Shown here: one piece after another, positions 1 to 4,657 of the stretch | How positions within the stretch are numbered: position 1 is the stretch's first letter | Layout: every line of letters begins with the position of its first letter | NCBI GenBank assembly: GCA_016288175.1 | Contig: JAEEYN010000100.1 | Span: forward strand, 1 to 6,666 | DNA length: 6,666 nt | DNA from: Bacillota bacterium | GTDB taxonomy: Bacteria > Bacillota > Clostridia > Christensenellales > CAG-138 | Reading direction: 5' to 3' | The notes under the pieces: model-generated | Seen by the model: the letters and a program-made list of their open reading frames with translations, nothing else | Told to the model about the DNA's origin: nothing | The model's database searches: none | Program-made: the position numbers and the translations under genes

Positions 1-792
1 CGGCGAAGCGAAGCTTTCCTTATCCGGGTTCACCGAAAGCCCCTTTTCCGCAAGGAAGGCGCGCACAAAAGCCGCGTGCGCCTCCGCCTCCTCCCGCGTC
101 GGGGCGAAGAGGATGATGTCGTCCGAGTAGCGCGCGTAGGGAATGCGTCGCCCGTAAAAGAAACGGTCCAGCTTCTTCAGATACAGGTTCGCATAGAAGG
201 CGGAAACCGGCGTGCCCGCCATTATGCCCTTCTGCTCGGCGATCGGTTTCCCTCTTTCGAGAACTTCCTTCTCGCACAGAAGCGAACCGAGGAACGCGAA
301 AAGCTCCGGGTCATCCGCGACCGCGGCGCGAAGCTCCGGCAGAAGGGCTTCCACCGGCACGGAATTGAAGTAATTGCTGATATCGACCTTATAGGACCAG
401 AGCTTTTGCCCGCCGCTTATCGCGAAAAGCTTTCGCACGGCGTCCTTCGCATTCCGGCCGGGGCGGAAGGAATACAGGTTCCCGCAGAAGATCCCGTCGT
501 ATTTCCGAAGGAGCAGATGCGTCAGCAGCTTCAGAACGATGTTTTCGGCGTAAGGATAGGTATAGACGATTCGCTTCTTCTTTGACTGCTGTTTGCTGAT
601 GACCGATTTTCGCGGCAGAGGGAAGCGCTCCCCCGCCTCGATTGCGCGAACCGCCGGAAGGTAGCCTTCGCCGTCGATGAAGCGGCGCAGCTCCTTCAAA
701 AACGCCTTCGGGCAGACGAGGGACTGCTTGTATTCATAGAATTTTTCCCATGCGCCCGGTTCACCGAGCTTTTTGAGAAGAGATCCTTCCAT
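1..792 (-). CDS. Reverse transcriptase (RNA-directed DNA polymerase), group II-like/unassigned class, 3' end outside window
   Basis: The first 264 residues of an RT are visible and the frame is open to the window edge. RT blocks appear in order: SFRPGRNAKDAV (residues 108-119, RT2-like), YKVDISNYFNSV (134-145, RT3, first catalytic Asp137), GIMAGTPVSAFYANLYL (189-205, RT4), YARYSDDIILFA (219-230, RT5, catalytic YSDD with Asp224/Asp225) and FLAEKGLSVNPDK (246-258, RT6). The polymerase active site therefore looks intact. The FRPGR and TPVS...AN.YL forms resemble group II-intron-like and 'unknown group' bacterial RTs more than classical retron RTs, which usually carry a QGAPTSP-type block 4. The start is the ATG at 790-792; no Shine-Dalgarno precedes it, only U-rich leader RNA. 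A structured RNA candidate ends 20 nt upstream. It is not an intact group II intron, since there is no room for domains I-III before the next gene. The thumb and any C-terminal domain lie outside the window, so the subtype cannot be fixed. Confidence 0.93.
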   Translation of the reverse strand, partial: MEGSLLKKLGEPGAWEKFYEYKQSLVCPKAFLKELRRFIDGEGYLPAVRAIEAGERFPLPRKSVISKQQSKKKRIVYTYPYAENIVLKLLTHLLLRKYDGIFCGNLYSFRPGRNAKDAVRKLFAISGGQKLWSYKVDISNYFNSVPVEALLPELRAAVADDPELFAFLGSLLCEKEVLERGKPIAEQKGIMAGTPVSAFYANLYLKKLDRFFYGRRIPYARYSDDIILFAPTREEAEAHAAFVRAFLAEKGLSVNPDKESFASP

Positions 793-811
793 AACCGAAA
801 AAAAGCAAAAT

Positions 812-952
812 AAAAAACAGAAAGAGAAATCATTAAAGCCAGGATAATTCCTGGACGTACCGGGCCGTACGCGAACAGGCTGCCTGCGAAGCCGTGTTTA
901 AAGCTCGCGCCGGGTCCGCCGCAGGCGCAAAAGCGTTCTCTTTCTGTTTTTT
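812..952 (-). ncRNA. Candidate RT-associated structured RNA (retron msr-msd-like or DRT template RNA)
   Basis: Perfect 17-nt inverted repeats lie at 812-828 and 936-952 (minus-strand 5' arm AAAAAACAGAAAGAGAA) and enclose 107 nt. Inside are several perfect stems: 839-844/849-854 (6 bp, 4-nt loop), 856-860/867-871 (5 bp), 882-888/920-926 (7 bp, closing a 31-nt segment), 876-879/883-886 (4 bp, competing with the last) and 926-928/933-935 (3 bp). The element lies on the RT sense strand and ends 20 nt before the RT start. Long outer arms plus internal hairpins directly upstream of an RT is the known architecture of retron a1/a2-flanked msr-msd RNAs, and ncRNA templates also lie next to several defence-associated RTs. 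After the 3' arm the transcript is U-rich (793-812), so part of the transcription could end there. Function, exact ends and reverse transcription are inference. A mobile element with terminal inverted repeats is the main alternative. Confidence 0.55.
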
Positions 953-962
953 CGATGTCAGT

Positions 963-976
963 CCGGCCTAAGCCGG
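963..976 (-). other. Small hairpin between the 173-aa gene and the ncRNA candidate
   Basis: Arms CCGGC (963-967) and GCCGG (972-976) form a 5-bp GC stem with a 4-nt loop, 7 nt beyond the stop codon of the 173-aa gene. No T-run follows on the minus strand (the next bases are A-rich), so it is not a convincing intrinsic terminator. Read-through into the ncRNA and RT is therefore likely. It could be an RNA processing or stability element. Confidence 0.4.
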
Positions 977-983
977 TACCGCG

Positions 984-1505
984 TCAGTTCCCGAGCGCGG
1001 CGCGGGTCCTTTCGACAACATAGGCGCGGGTGTTCCACCAGCCCTCATGGTCGTGATAGTAGCGCAGGTACGGCGTGCCGTTCGCGCGGCAGTCGCGGCG
1101 CAGCTTCTGCGCGGCGCTGGCCTGATGGAGGATCTCCACGGCGAGCGCGAGCTGTTCCCCGCGGTAGAAGAGGAAGGTCGCTGTCTTTTCCTTCCGGTCC
1201 GAAACGATCCTGAAGTCGGCGAATTCGGCGCGGAAGATCTCGTTGAAGTAATCGAACCAGCTGCCGTTATAGTTGAACTGATTCGGCTCCTTCGGCATCG
1301 TCGGGCCCCAGGAATTGCCGGGGATCGTCTCCTCAAGCACCGGCGCTTCGTAATGCGGAACGGTCGAGCCGATCGTCATGCCGCCGCTCGGCTGGGGCTG
1401 CTCGGGCTTATTCTCCCCTTTCGGGTTCTGGTTAAGCGCGTTGCTGAGCTCGTTGAAGAGGCTGTCAACCGCTTTTTTCTTGAAAAGCTTGGAGATAATG
1501 CTCAT
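984..1505 (-). CDS. Hypothetical protein, 173 aa, of unknown function
   Basis: I do not recognise a named family. The protein starts with a short basic amphipathic stretch (MSIISKLFKKKAVDSLFNEL), followed by a Pro/Gln/Asn-rich low-complexity linker (about residues 25-65) and a folded C-terminal domain (about 72-170). That domain ends in a striking aromatic block, PYLRYYHDHEGWWNTRAYV (145-163). No signal peptide or membrane segment is visible. The run FLFYRGEQLALAVEIL...KLRRDCRANGTPYLRYY vaguely follows the strand-helix-strand order of small PD-(D/E)XK-like nuclease folds, but the metal-binding Asp and Lys are not clear, so no activity is claimed. The start is supported by AAGGAGGTC at 1511-1519, 5 nt upstream, and by a consensus promoter. 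It lies upstream of the ncRNA candidate and RT on the same strand with no clear terminator between, so co-transcription is likely. It may be a partner of the RT or simply a neighbour. Confidence 0.85.
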   Translation of the reverse strand: MSIISKLFKKKAVDSLFNELSNALNQNPKGENKPEQPQPSGGMTIGSTVPHYEAPVLEETIPGNSWGPTMPKEPNQFNYNGSWFDYFNEIFRAEFADFRIVSDRKEKTATFLFYRGEQLALAVEILHQASAAQKLRRDCRANGTPYLRYYHDHEGWWNTRAYVVERTRAALGN

Positions 1506-1510
1506 TGTGG

Positions 1511-1519
1511 GACCTCCTT
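1511..1519 (-). promoter_or_regulatory. Ribosome binding site of the 173-aa gene
   Basis: The minus strand reads AAGGAGGTC five bases before the ATG at 1503-1505. This is a near-perfect anti-16S match and fixes both the strand and the start. Confidence 0.9.
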
Positions 1520-1538
1520 GCGGTCATATTGGAATAAT

Positions 1539-1568
1539 ATTATATACCTTTTCGTGTCGCCTTGTCAA
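1539..1568 (-). promoter_or_regulatory. Sigma-A-type promoter for the 173-aa gene (and probably ncRNA + RT)
   Basis: On the minus strand TTGACA (1563-1568) and TATAAT (1539-1544) are separated by 18 bp; shifting to TATATA gives 16 bp. Both hexamers match the housekeeping consensus exactly. The expected start of transcription, near 1532, leaves a leader of about 27 nt. No other promoter is seen between here and the RT gene, so this is the likely promoter for the whole left block. Confidence 0.85.
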
Positions 1569-1736
1569 CACTTTGCGCCGTTCGGTATTTTCCGCCCCGC
1601 CTCGATCCTCAGTTTCGCAAAAAAGGACAAAAACAGCGCATGCATAAACGATGATTCGCTATAAATAGAACATCTTCCCCGTGGAAATGCGGGAATTGCG
1701 CTGTTACAATTATTTCATCCGAAAACCGTGAATCAC
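1569..1736. other. Divergent intergenic region upstream of spo0A; promoter not resolved
   Basis: No gene is seen here. The region must hold the spo0A promoter, but no good hexamer pair is found. TATAAA (1660-1665) has no matching -35, TACAAT (1705-1710) has only a poor one, and the AAAGGACAAAA run near 1620 resembles a sigma-H -35 but lacks a GAAT-type -10 at the right distance. A short inverted repeat TTCCC/GGGAA (1675-1679/1691-1695) lies upstream of the ribosome binding site and could be a regulatory site. No perfect 0A box is present. Confidence 0.4.
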
Positions 1737-1745
1737 AAAGGAGGT
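1737..1745 (+). promoter_or_regulatory. Ribosome binding site of spo0A
   Basis: AAAGGAGGT ends 9 nt before the ATG at 1755, which is strong and well spaced. It supports that start, which also aligns residue for residue with the N-terminus of Bacillus subtilis Spo0A. Confidence 0.9.
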
Positions 1746-1754
1746 TGAATATTT

Positions 1755-2558
1755 ATGGCAGAATACCGTGTTTTAATAGCGGACGGAAATCAGCAGTTCC
1801 GACATATGACGGCGGAATTTTTCAGGACCGATAAGGATATTATTCGCGTTGAGGAGGCCGCAGACGGACAAGCCGCCCTCGAAAAACTCAGGCAGGAGCG
1901 CTTCGACGTTCTCATCACGGAACTCGTGATGCCCAAGGTCGACGGGCTGGATCTGCTCGAGCAGCTTCGGCTCGAGGCGATAAACAGCCCCGGCATCATC
2001 ATTATGGTCTCCTATATGCGCAGTGATAATCTTCTGCAGCGCGCTTTCCAGAAGGGGGCGAGCTACGTCATGCTCAAGCCCGTGGAGCCCGAATTCCTGC
2101 ACCGGCGCATGCGGGACCTTCTCGAAGCCTCCGCCGCGGAAAAGGAGGTCGCCTTCGCGCCGCAGCCGCATGAAAAGAGCCTCGATGAAAAGATCACCTC
2201 CGTTTTCCTTTCCGTCGGCATCCCCGCGCATATCAAGGGCTATCATTTCCTCCGCGAAGCGATCCGCATGGTCTATTTCAACCCCGAGCTGATCTCGAAG
2301 ATCACGAAGGAGCTCTATCCCGGAATCGCGAAGCGCTTCAACACAACGCCGAGCAAGGTCGAGCGCGCGATCCGCCACGCGATCGAGGTCAGCTGGATGC
2401 GCGGCAAGATCGAGAACATGAACAAGCTCTTCGGCTTCAACGTCTACGGCAAGAACGACAAGCCCACGAACGGCGAATTCATCGCCCTTGTTGCGGACAA
2501 GCTGATCATCGAAGACGGCCGCGGAACTTCGCTGCCGCGCGCTGCGAACGAGAAATGA
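1755..2558 (+). CDS. spo0A: Spo0A, sporulation master response regulator, with altered phospho-acceptor site
   Basis: A cytoplasmic response regulator of 267 aa, the usual Spo0A length. The C-terminal Spo0A DNA-binding domain (about 142-253) is highly conserved: ITSVFLSVGIPAHIKGYHFLREAI (147-170), ITKELYPGIAKRFNTTPSKVERAIRHAIEV.W (183-214, with the recognition helix) and PTNGEFIALVADKL (237-250). The N-terminal receiver (1-122) aligns without gaps to B. subtilis Spo0A, as I recall that sequence, through Lys108. Asp10 and Lys108 are kept, the Thr86 position is Ser, Asp11 is Gly, and the phospho-acceptor Asp56 is Glu (ITELVMPKVDG, codon GAA at 1920-1922). In known members, phosphorylation of Asp56 drives dimerisation on 0A boxes and sporulation entry. 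Here the receiver may be constitutively active, Glu-mimicked or phosphate-independent. The neighbour is a SipL-like coat gene; spoIVB, the usual upstream neighbour, is absent. Family call is firm; the altered regulation is inferred. Confidence 0.96.
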   Translation: MAEYRVLIADGNQQFRHMTAEFFRTDKDIIRVEEAADGQAALEKLRQERFDVLITELVMPKVDGLDLLEQLRLEAINSPGIIIMVSYMRSDNLLQRAFQKGASYVMLKPVEPEFLHRRMRDLLEASAAEKEVAFAPQPHEKSLDEKITSVFLSVGIPAHIKGYHFLREAIRMVYFNPELISKITKELYPGIAKRFNTTPSKVERAIRHAIEVSWMRGKIENMNKLFGFNVYGKNDKPTNGEFIALVADKLIIEDGRGTSLPRAANEK

Positions 2559-2609
2559 GTTTTCCGTCCGTACTCAAGCTTTGGCTTTTGTCGTTTGTTT
2601 TTGGCGAAT

Positions 2610-2640
2610 AAACGGGCGGCATCCCCCACCGTTCCCGTTT
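2610..2640 (+). terminator. Hairpin downstream of spo0A
   Basis: AAACGGG (2610-2616) pairs with CCCGTTT (2634-2640), extended by CGG/CCG (2617-2619/2629-2631) across a 2-nt bulge, giving about 10 bp. It sits 51 nt after the spo0A stop. Only three T residues close the stem and A residues follow, so termination may be weak. The left arm shares AAACGGGCGG with the sipL terminator at 4609. Confidence 0.5.
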
Positions 2641-2659
2641 AAAAAGGAGCCCTTGCTCC
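2641..2659 (-). terminator. Minus-strand intrinsic terminator-like hairpin
   Basis: GGAGC (2646-2650) pairs with GCTCC (2655-2659) around a 4-nt loop. On the minus strand the stem is followed by TTTTT (2645-2641). No minus-strand gene is recognised to the right, so it may stop antisense transcription towards spo0A or be part of a degenerate repeat. Confidence 0.4.
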
Positions 2660-2664
2660 CCCTT

Positions 2665-2747
2665 CCCCCTCCGCAAATCCCGACCTTCCGCTCCTCATCC
2701 GACCGATGACCGCGGGAGGCTGCCGGAGGGGGCTTTTTTCAGTTTTT
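2665..2747 (+). terminator. Multibranched terminator-like structure after spo0A; possible decayed interspersed repeat
   Basis: CCCCCTCCG (2665-2673) pairs perfectly with CGGAGGGGG (2724-2732), enclosing a smaller TCATC/GATGA hairpin (2695-2699/2705-2709). It is followed by T6 (2734-2739) and T7 (2743-2749), an effective-looking terminator on the plus strand. The inner CCTCATCCG (2693-2701) is the reverse complement of a core word in the repeat at 6247-6293, so this may be a decayed copy of that family. Confidence 0.5.
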
Positions 2748-2833
2748 TTATTTGCTCCCCGTCACGATTGTCAAGCCGATACGACGGTTTCAGCAAAAAT
2801 ATATTATCATCCGTCTGAAATCCCTTTGATTTT

Positions 2834-2943
2834 TTATCAACACCAAAAATCCTTTTAAACGCTTTAAAAAGTGGATAAGTATGTGGATAATGTGGATAAC
2901 TTATCCACACGGAGCCAAAAACAGGGGTCCGAAATGTGGATAA
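2834..2943. other. DnaA-box cluster next to AT-rich DNA (oriC-like or DnaA-binding regulatory locus)
   Basis: Four exact copies of the DnaA box TTATCCACA are present: 2882-2890, 2891-2899 and 2935-2943 on the minus strand, and 2901-2909 on the plus strand. Two 8/9 matches flank them: TTATCAACA at 2834-2842 (plus) and TTATCCACT at 2870-2878 (minus). Boxes two to four are almost back to back, and the last two form an inverted pair. AT-rich DNA lies just left (about 2795-2870), as expected of an unwinding element. No dnaA, dnaN or rpmH gene is in the window, so this may be a replication origin split from dnaA, or a DnaA-binding cluster that titrates DnaA or regulates spo0A or sipL. The boxes are seen directly; the role is inferred. 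Confidence 0.8.
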
Positions 2944-2993
2944 CTTTCTTTGGCGCAACTTTGGCCACCCGGTCGGAATGCCGCTCCGGGGAT

Positions 2994-3021
2994 GAATTTT
3001 ACGCCGCGAAGCGCATATGAT
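2994..3021 (+). promoter_or_regulatory. Possible sigma-E-type promoter of the sipL-like gene
   Basis: GAATTTT (2994-3000) and CATATGAT (3014-3021) are spaced by 13 bp, resembling the mother-cell sigma-E pattern (-35 ATA-like, -10 CATACANT-like, 13-14 bp). sipL is sigma-E-controlled in Clostridioides difficile, which fits. The match is partial and no housekeeping promoter is seen, so this is a weak call. Confidence 0.3.
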
Positions 3022-3072
3022 TAACCGATACGTTCCGGCCCGGAATGAGCCTTTTCGGGCGGACAAAACAGC

Positions 3073-3078
3073 AAGGAG
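3073..3078 (+). promoter_or_regulatory. Ribosome binding site that fixes the sipL start
   Basis: AAGGAG lies 10 nt before the ATG at 3089. The in-frame ATG at 3017 has no Shine-Dalgarno, would add 24 unlike residues and overlaps the possible -10 element, so 3089 is preferred. Confidence 0.75.
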
Positions 3079-3088
3079 AGACGATCTG

Positions 3089-4588
3089 ATGGAACTGATA
3101 TGGAACGAAATCGCGGCGCCGAGGCTGATCCTGCTCGAAAAGCCGCAGGTGCTGCTCGAGGGAGCTATCCCTCTTCCAGCCGGGAAGGACGCGGCGGAGC
3201 TGATCGACTATACCGCCGAGGCGCAGCTCGATTCCTGCCGCGCCGAAACGGCGAAGCTTAGTATCGACGGAAGGCTGACGGTGCGGCTGATTGCGGCGGA
3301 CAGCGCCGGCGAAGTATTTGCCTTCACCTCCGAATCGCCCTTTTCGCATACGCTTACCGACGCGGCGATCGAGCCGGGCATGGCGGCAGAGGTGCTTCCC
3401 GCGCTTTCCGTGCTGACGGTGCGCCGTGCGCCGGACGGAAAGCTCATGCTATCCGCCGCGCTGGATCTCGATTGCGCGGTGATCTCCGCCGCGCCTGTCA
3501 AAGCGCTTTCGCGGGTCAACGGCGTTGCCGATATGGAGATCCGAACCGGTGAAGCGCAGCTCACGTCGCGCCGGCTCATAGGCACCAACCTCATTCATCT
3601 TTCCGACGAGCTTTCCTGCGACGGCGCGGATGAGGTCATTTCCTCCGACCTGCGGCTCTCCGTTCGGGATACCGCCTTCGAAAACGGCGGCGTGACCGTC
3701 AGCGGCGTTGCGGTCTTCACGGCGCTCTGCCGTTCCGCCGGCGGCGAGCTCAGCCAGCTTTCGCGCAGCCTGCCCTTCAGGGAGAGCGTGGAGACCGACG
3801 GCACGGCGGAGGAAGTCTATGCCTTCGCGGAGGTCAAAAACTGCGCCGTTCGCGCGCTTGGAACGGAATTCTCGCTCGTTTCAGCAGAAGCGGATATCGA
3901 GCTTCGCGTCTGCGGCCTTCGCAGCGCCGGCGTCGTCCTTCCGCTGGACGCCTTCTCGCCGGGCATAAACTTCAATTGTATCAAGCAAAAATCGACCTTC
4001 CTTTCCGTTCTCGGAGGCGCGGAGCAGCAGCACACCGTTCGCGAAAATGTGACTGTTCCGGACGGAATGCCGGATATCTTCACCCCGCTCTATGTTTCCG
4101 CAAGGCCGGTCGTCACCTCCGCCGAACTTGCGGGGGGCGAGCTCTGTATCGACGGGCTGCTGCCGACGCGTCTCGTTTACCGCAGCGCCGGCGGCGGGAT
4201 CCTGAGCTTCACGGAGGATGTGCCCTTCTCCGTCTCCGTGGCCGCGCCTTCCGGGGCAGTGCTGCCGAGGCTTTGCCTTTCATGCAGCTGCTCCATAACG
4301 GGCGGCAGCGGACGCACGGCGCAGATCGGCTATCAGCTCACTGTCTCCTGCGAATTCTGGAGCGAGCTCGAAACGGAGCTTGTCGTCGGCCTCGCGGAGC
4401 AGAACGCCGAGCGGGATGAACCTTCCGCCGAGAGGATCTCCGGCCTGATCATTCACACCGCCGGGGAGGGCGAAACTATTTTCGATATCGCAAAGCGCTT
4501 CCGCGTTCCGACAAAGACGGTGCGCGGGCTGAACCCCGATCTTCCCGAACAGCTGGCTGCCGGGGAAAAGATCCTTCTCGTGATCTGA
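3089..4588 (+). CDS. sipL: SipL-like spore coat morphogenetic protein (SPOCS/DUF3794 domains + LysM)
   Basis: A protein of 499 aa with no signal peptide. Three SPOCS/DUF3794-like beta-rich units can be traced at about residues 25-125, 160-285 and 310-430. The third is clearest, with VPDGMPDIFTPLYVSARPVV followed by LCIDGLLPTRLVYRS and GILSFTEDVPFS. A LysM domain closes the protein (about 454-499: HTAGEGETIFDIAKRF...LNPDL...LAAGEKILLVI). In C. difficile, SipL (SPOCS plus C-terminal LysM, similar length) binds the coat ATPase SpoIVA on the forespore surface and recruits coat layers, and its LysM domain contacts SpoIVA rather than peptidoglycan. The same role in the mother cell is likely here. 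It follows spo0A and the DnaA-box region and ends 20 nt before a strong terminator, so it is probably monocistronic. The domain architecture is seen; orthology to sipL is inferred, and another SPOCS-LysM paralogue is possible. Confidence 0.88.
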   Translation: MELIWNEIAAPRLILLEKPQVLLEGAIPLPAGKDAAELIDYTAEAQLDSCRAETAKLSIDGRLTVRLIAADSAGEVFAFTSESPFSHTLTDAAIEPGMAAEVLPALSVLTVRRAPDGKLMLSAALDLDCAVISAAPVKALSRVNGVADMEIRTGEAQLTSRRLIGTNLIHLSDELSCDGADEVISSDLRLSVRDTAFENGGVTVSGVAVFTALCRSAGGELSQLSRSLPFRESVETDGTAEEVYAFAEVKNCAVRALGTEFSLVSAEADIELRVCGLRSAGVVLPLDAFSPGINFNCIKQKSTFLSVLGGAEQQHTVRENVTVPDGMPDIFTPLYVSARPVVTSAELAGGELCIDGLLPTRLVYRSAGGGILSFTEDVPFSVSVAAPSGAVLPRLCLSCSCSITGGSGRTAQIGYQLTVSCEFWSELETELVVGLAEQNAERDEPSAERISGLIIHTAGEGETIFDIAKRFRVPTKTVRGLNPDLPEQLAAGEKILLVI

Positions 4589-4608
4589 GTTTTTCCGATC
4601 GAATAAAG

Positions 4609-4635
4609 AAAACGGGCGGTGATCCGCCCGTTTTT
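4609..4635. terminator. Bidirectional intrinsic terminator between the sipL-like and dockerin genes
   Basis: AAAACGGGCGG (4609-4619) and CCGCCCGTTTT (4624-4634) form a perfect 11-bp stem with a TGAT loop, followed by T on the plus strand and by TTTTCTTTATT on the minus strand. It lies 20 nt after the sipL stop and 23 nt beyond the end of the convergent dockerin gene, so it serves both. Confidence 0.93.
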
Positions 4636-4657
4636 CAAACTTCGTCGGCTTTACGGC

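Noticed and set aside
812..952. The 17-nt inverted repeat as a plain terminator of the 173-aa gene
   Set aside because: The arms are 107 nt apart and enclose further stable stems; a simple terminator has a short loop. The U-tract after the 3' arm may still give partial termination.
1..960. Group II intron or diversity-generating retroelement
   Set aside because: There is no space for intron RNA domains upstream of the RT, no template/variable repeat pair or Avd-like gene is seen, and the RT block 4 is not of the SQ type found in diversity-generating RTs. The 3' side is outside the window, so this is not fully excluded.
963..976. GC hairpin as intrinsic terminator of the 173-aa gene
   Set aside because: No T-run follows on the minus strand; the downstream sequence is A-rich.
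1011..1018. Perfect 0A-box-like TTCGACAA
   Set aside because: It lies in the coding 3' end of the 173-aa gene, far from any promoter; a chance match is likely.
1047..1664. Plus-strand open frame opposite the 173-aa gene
   Set aside because: It is antisense to a gene with a consensus promoter and Shine-Dalgarno, and runs through that gene's promoter; it is a by-product of GC-rich codons.
2695..3066. Minus-strand open frame of 123 codons across the DnaA-box region
   Set aside because: Its codons merely read through DnaA boxes and terminator stems; there is no ribosome binding site and no domain-like sequence.
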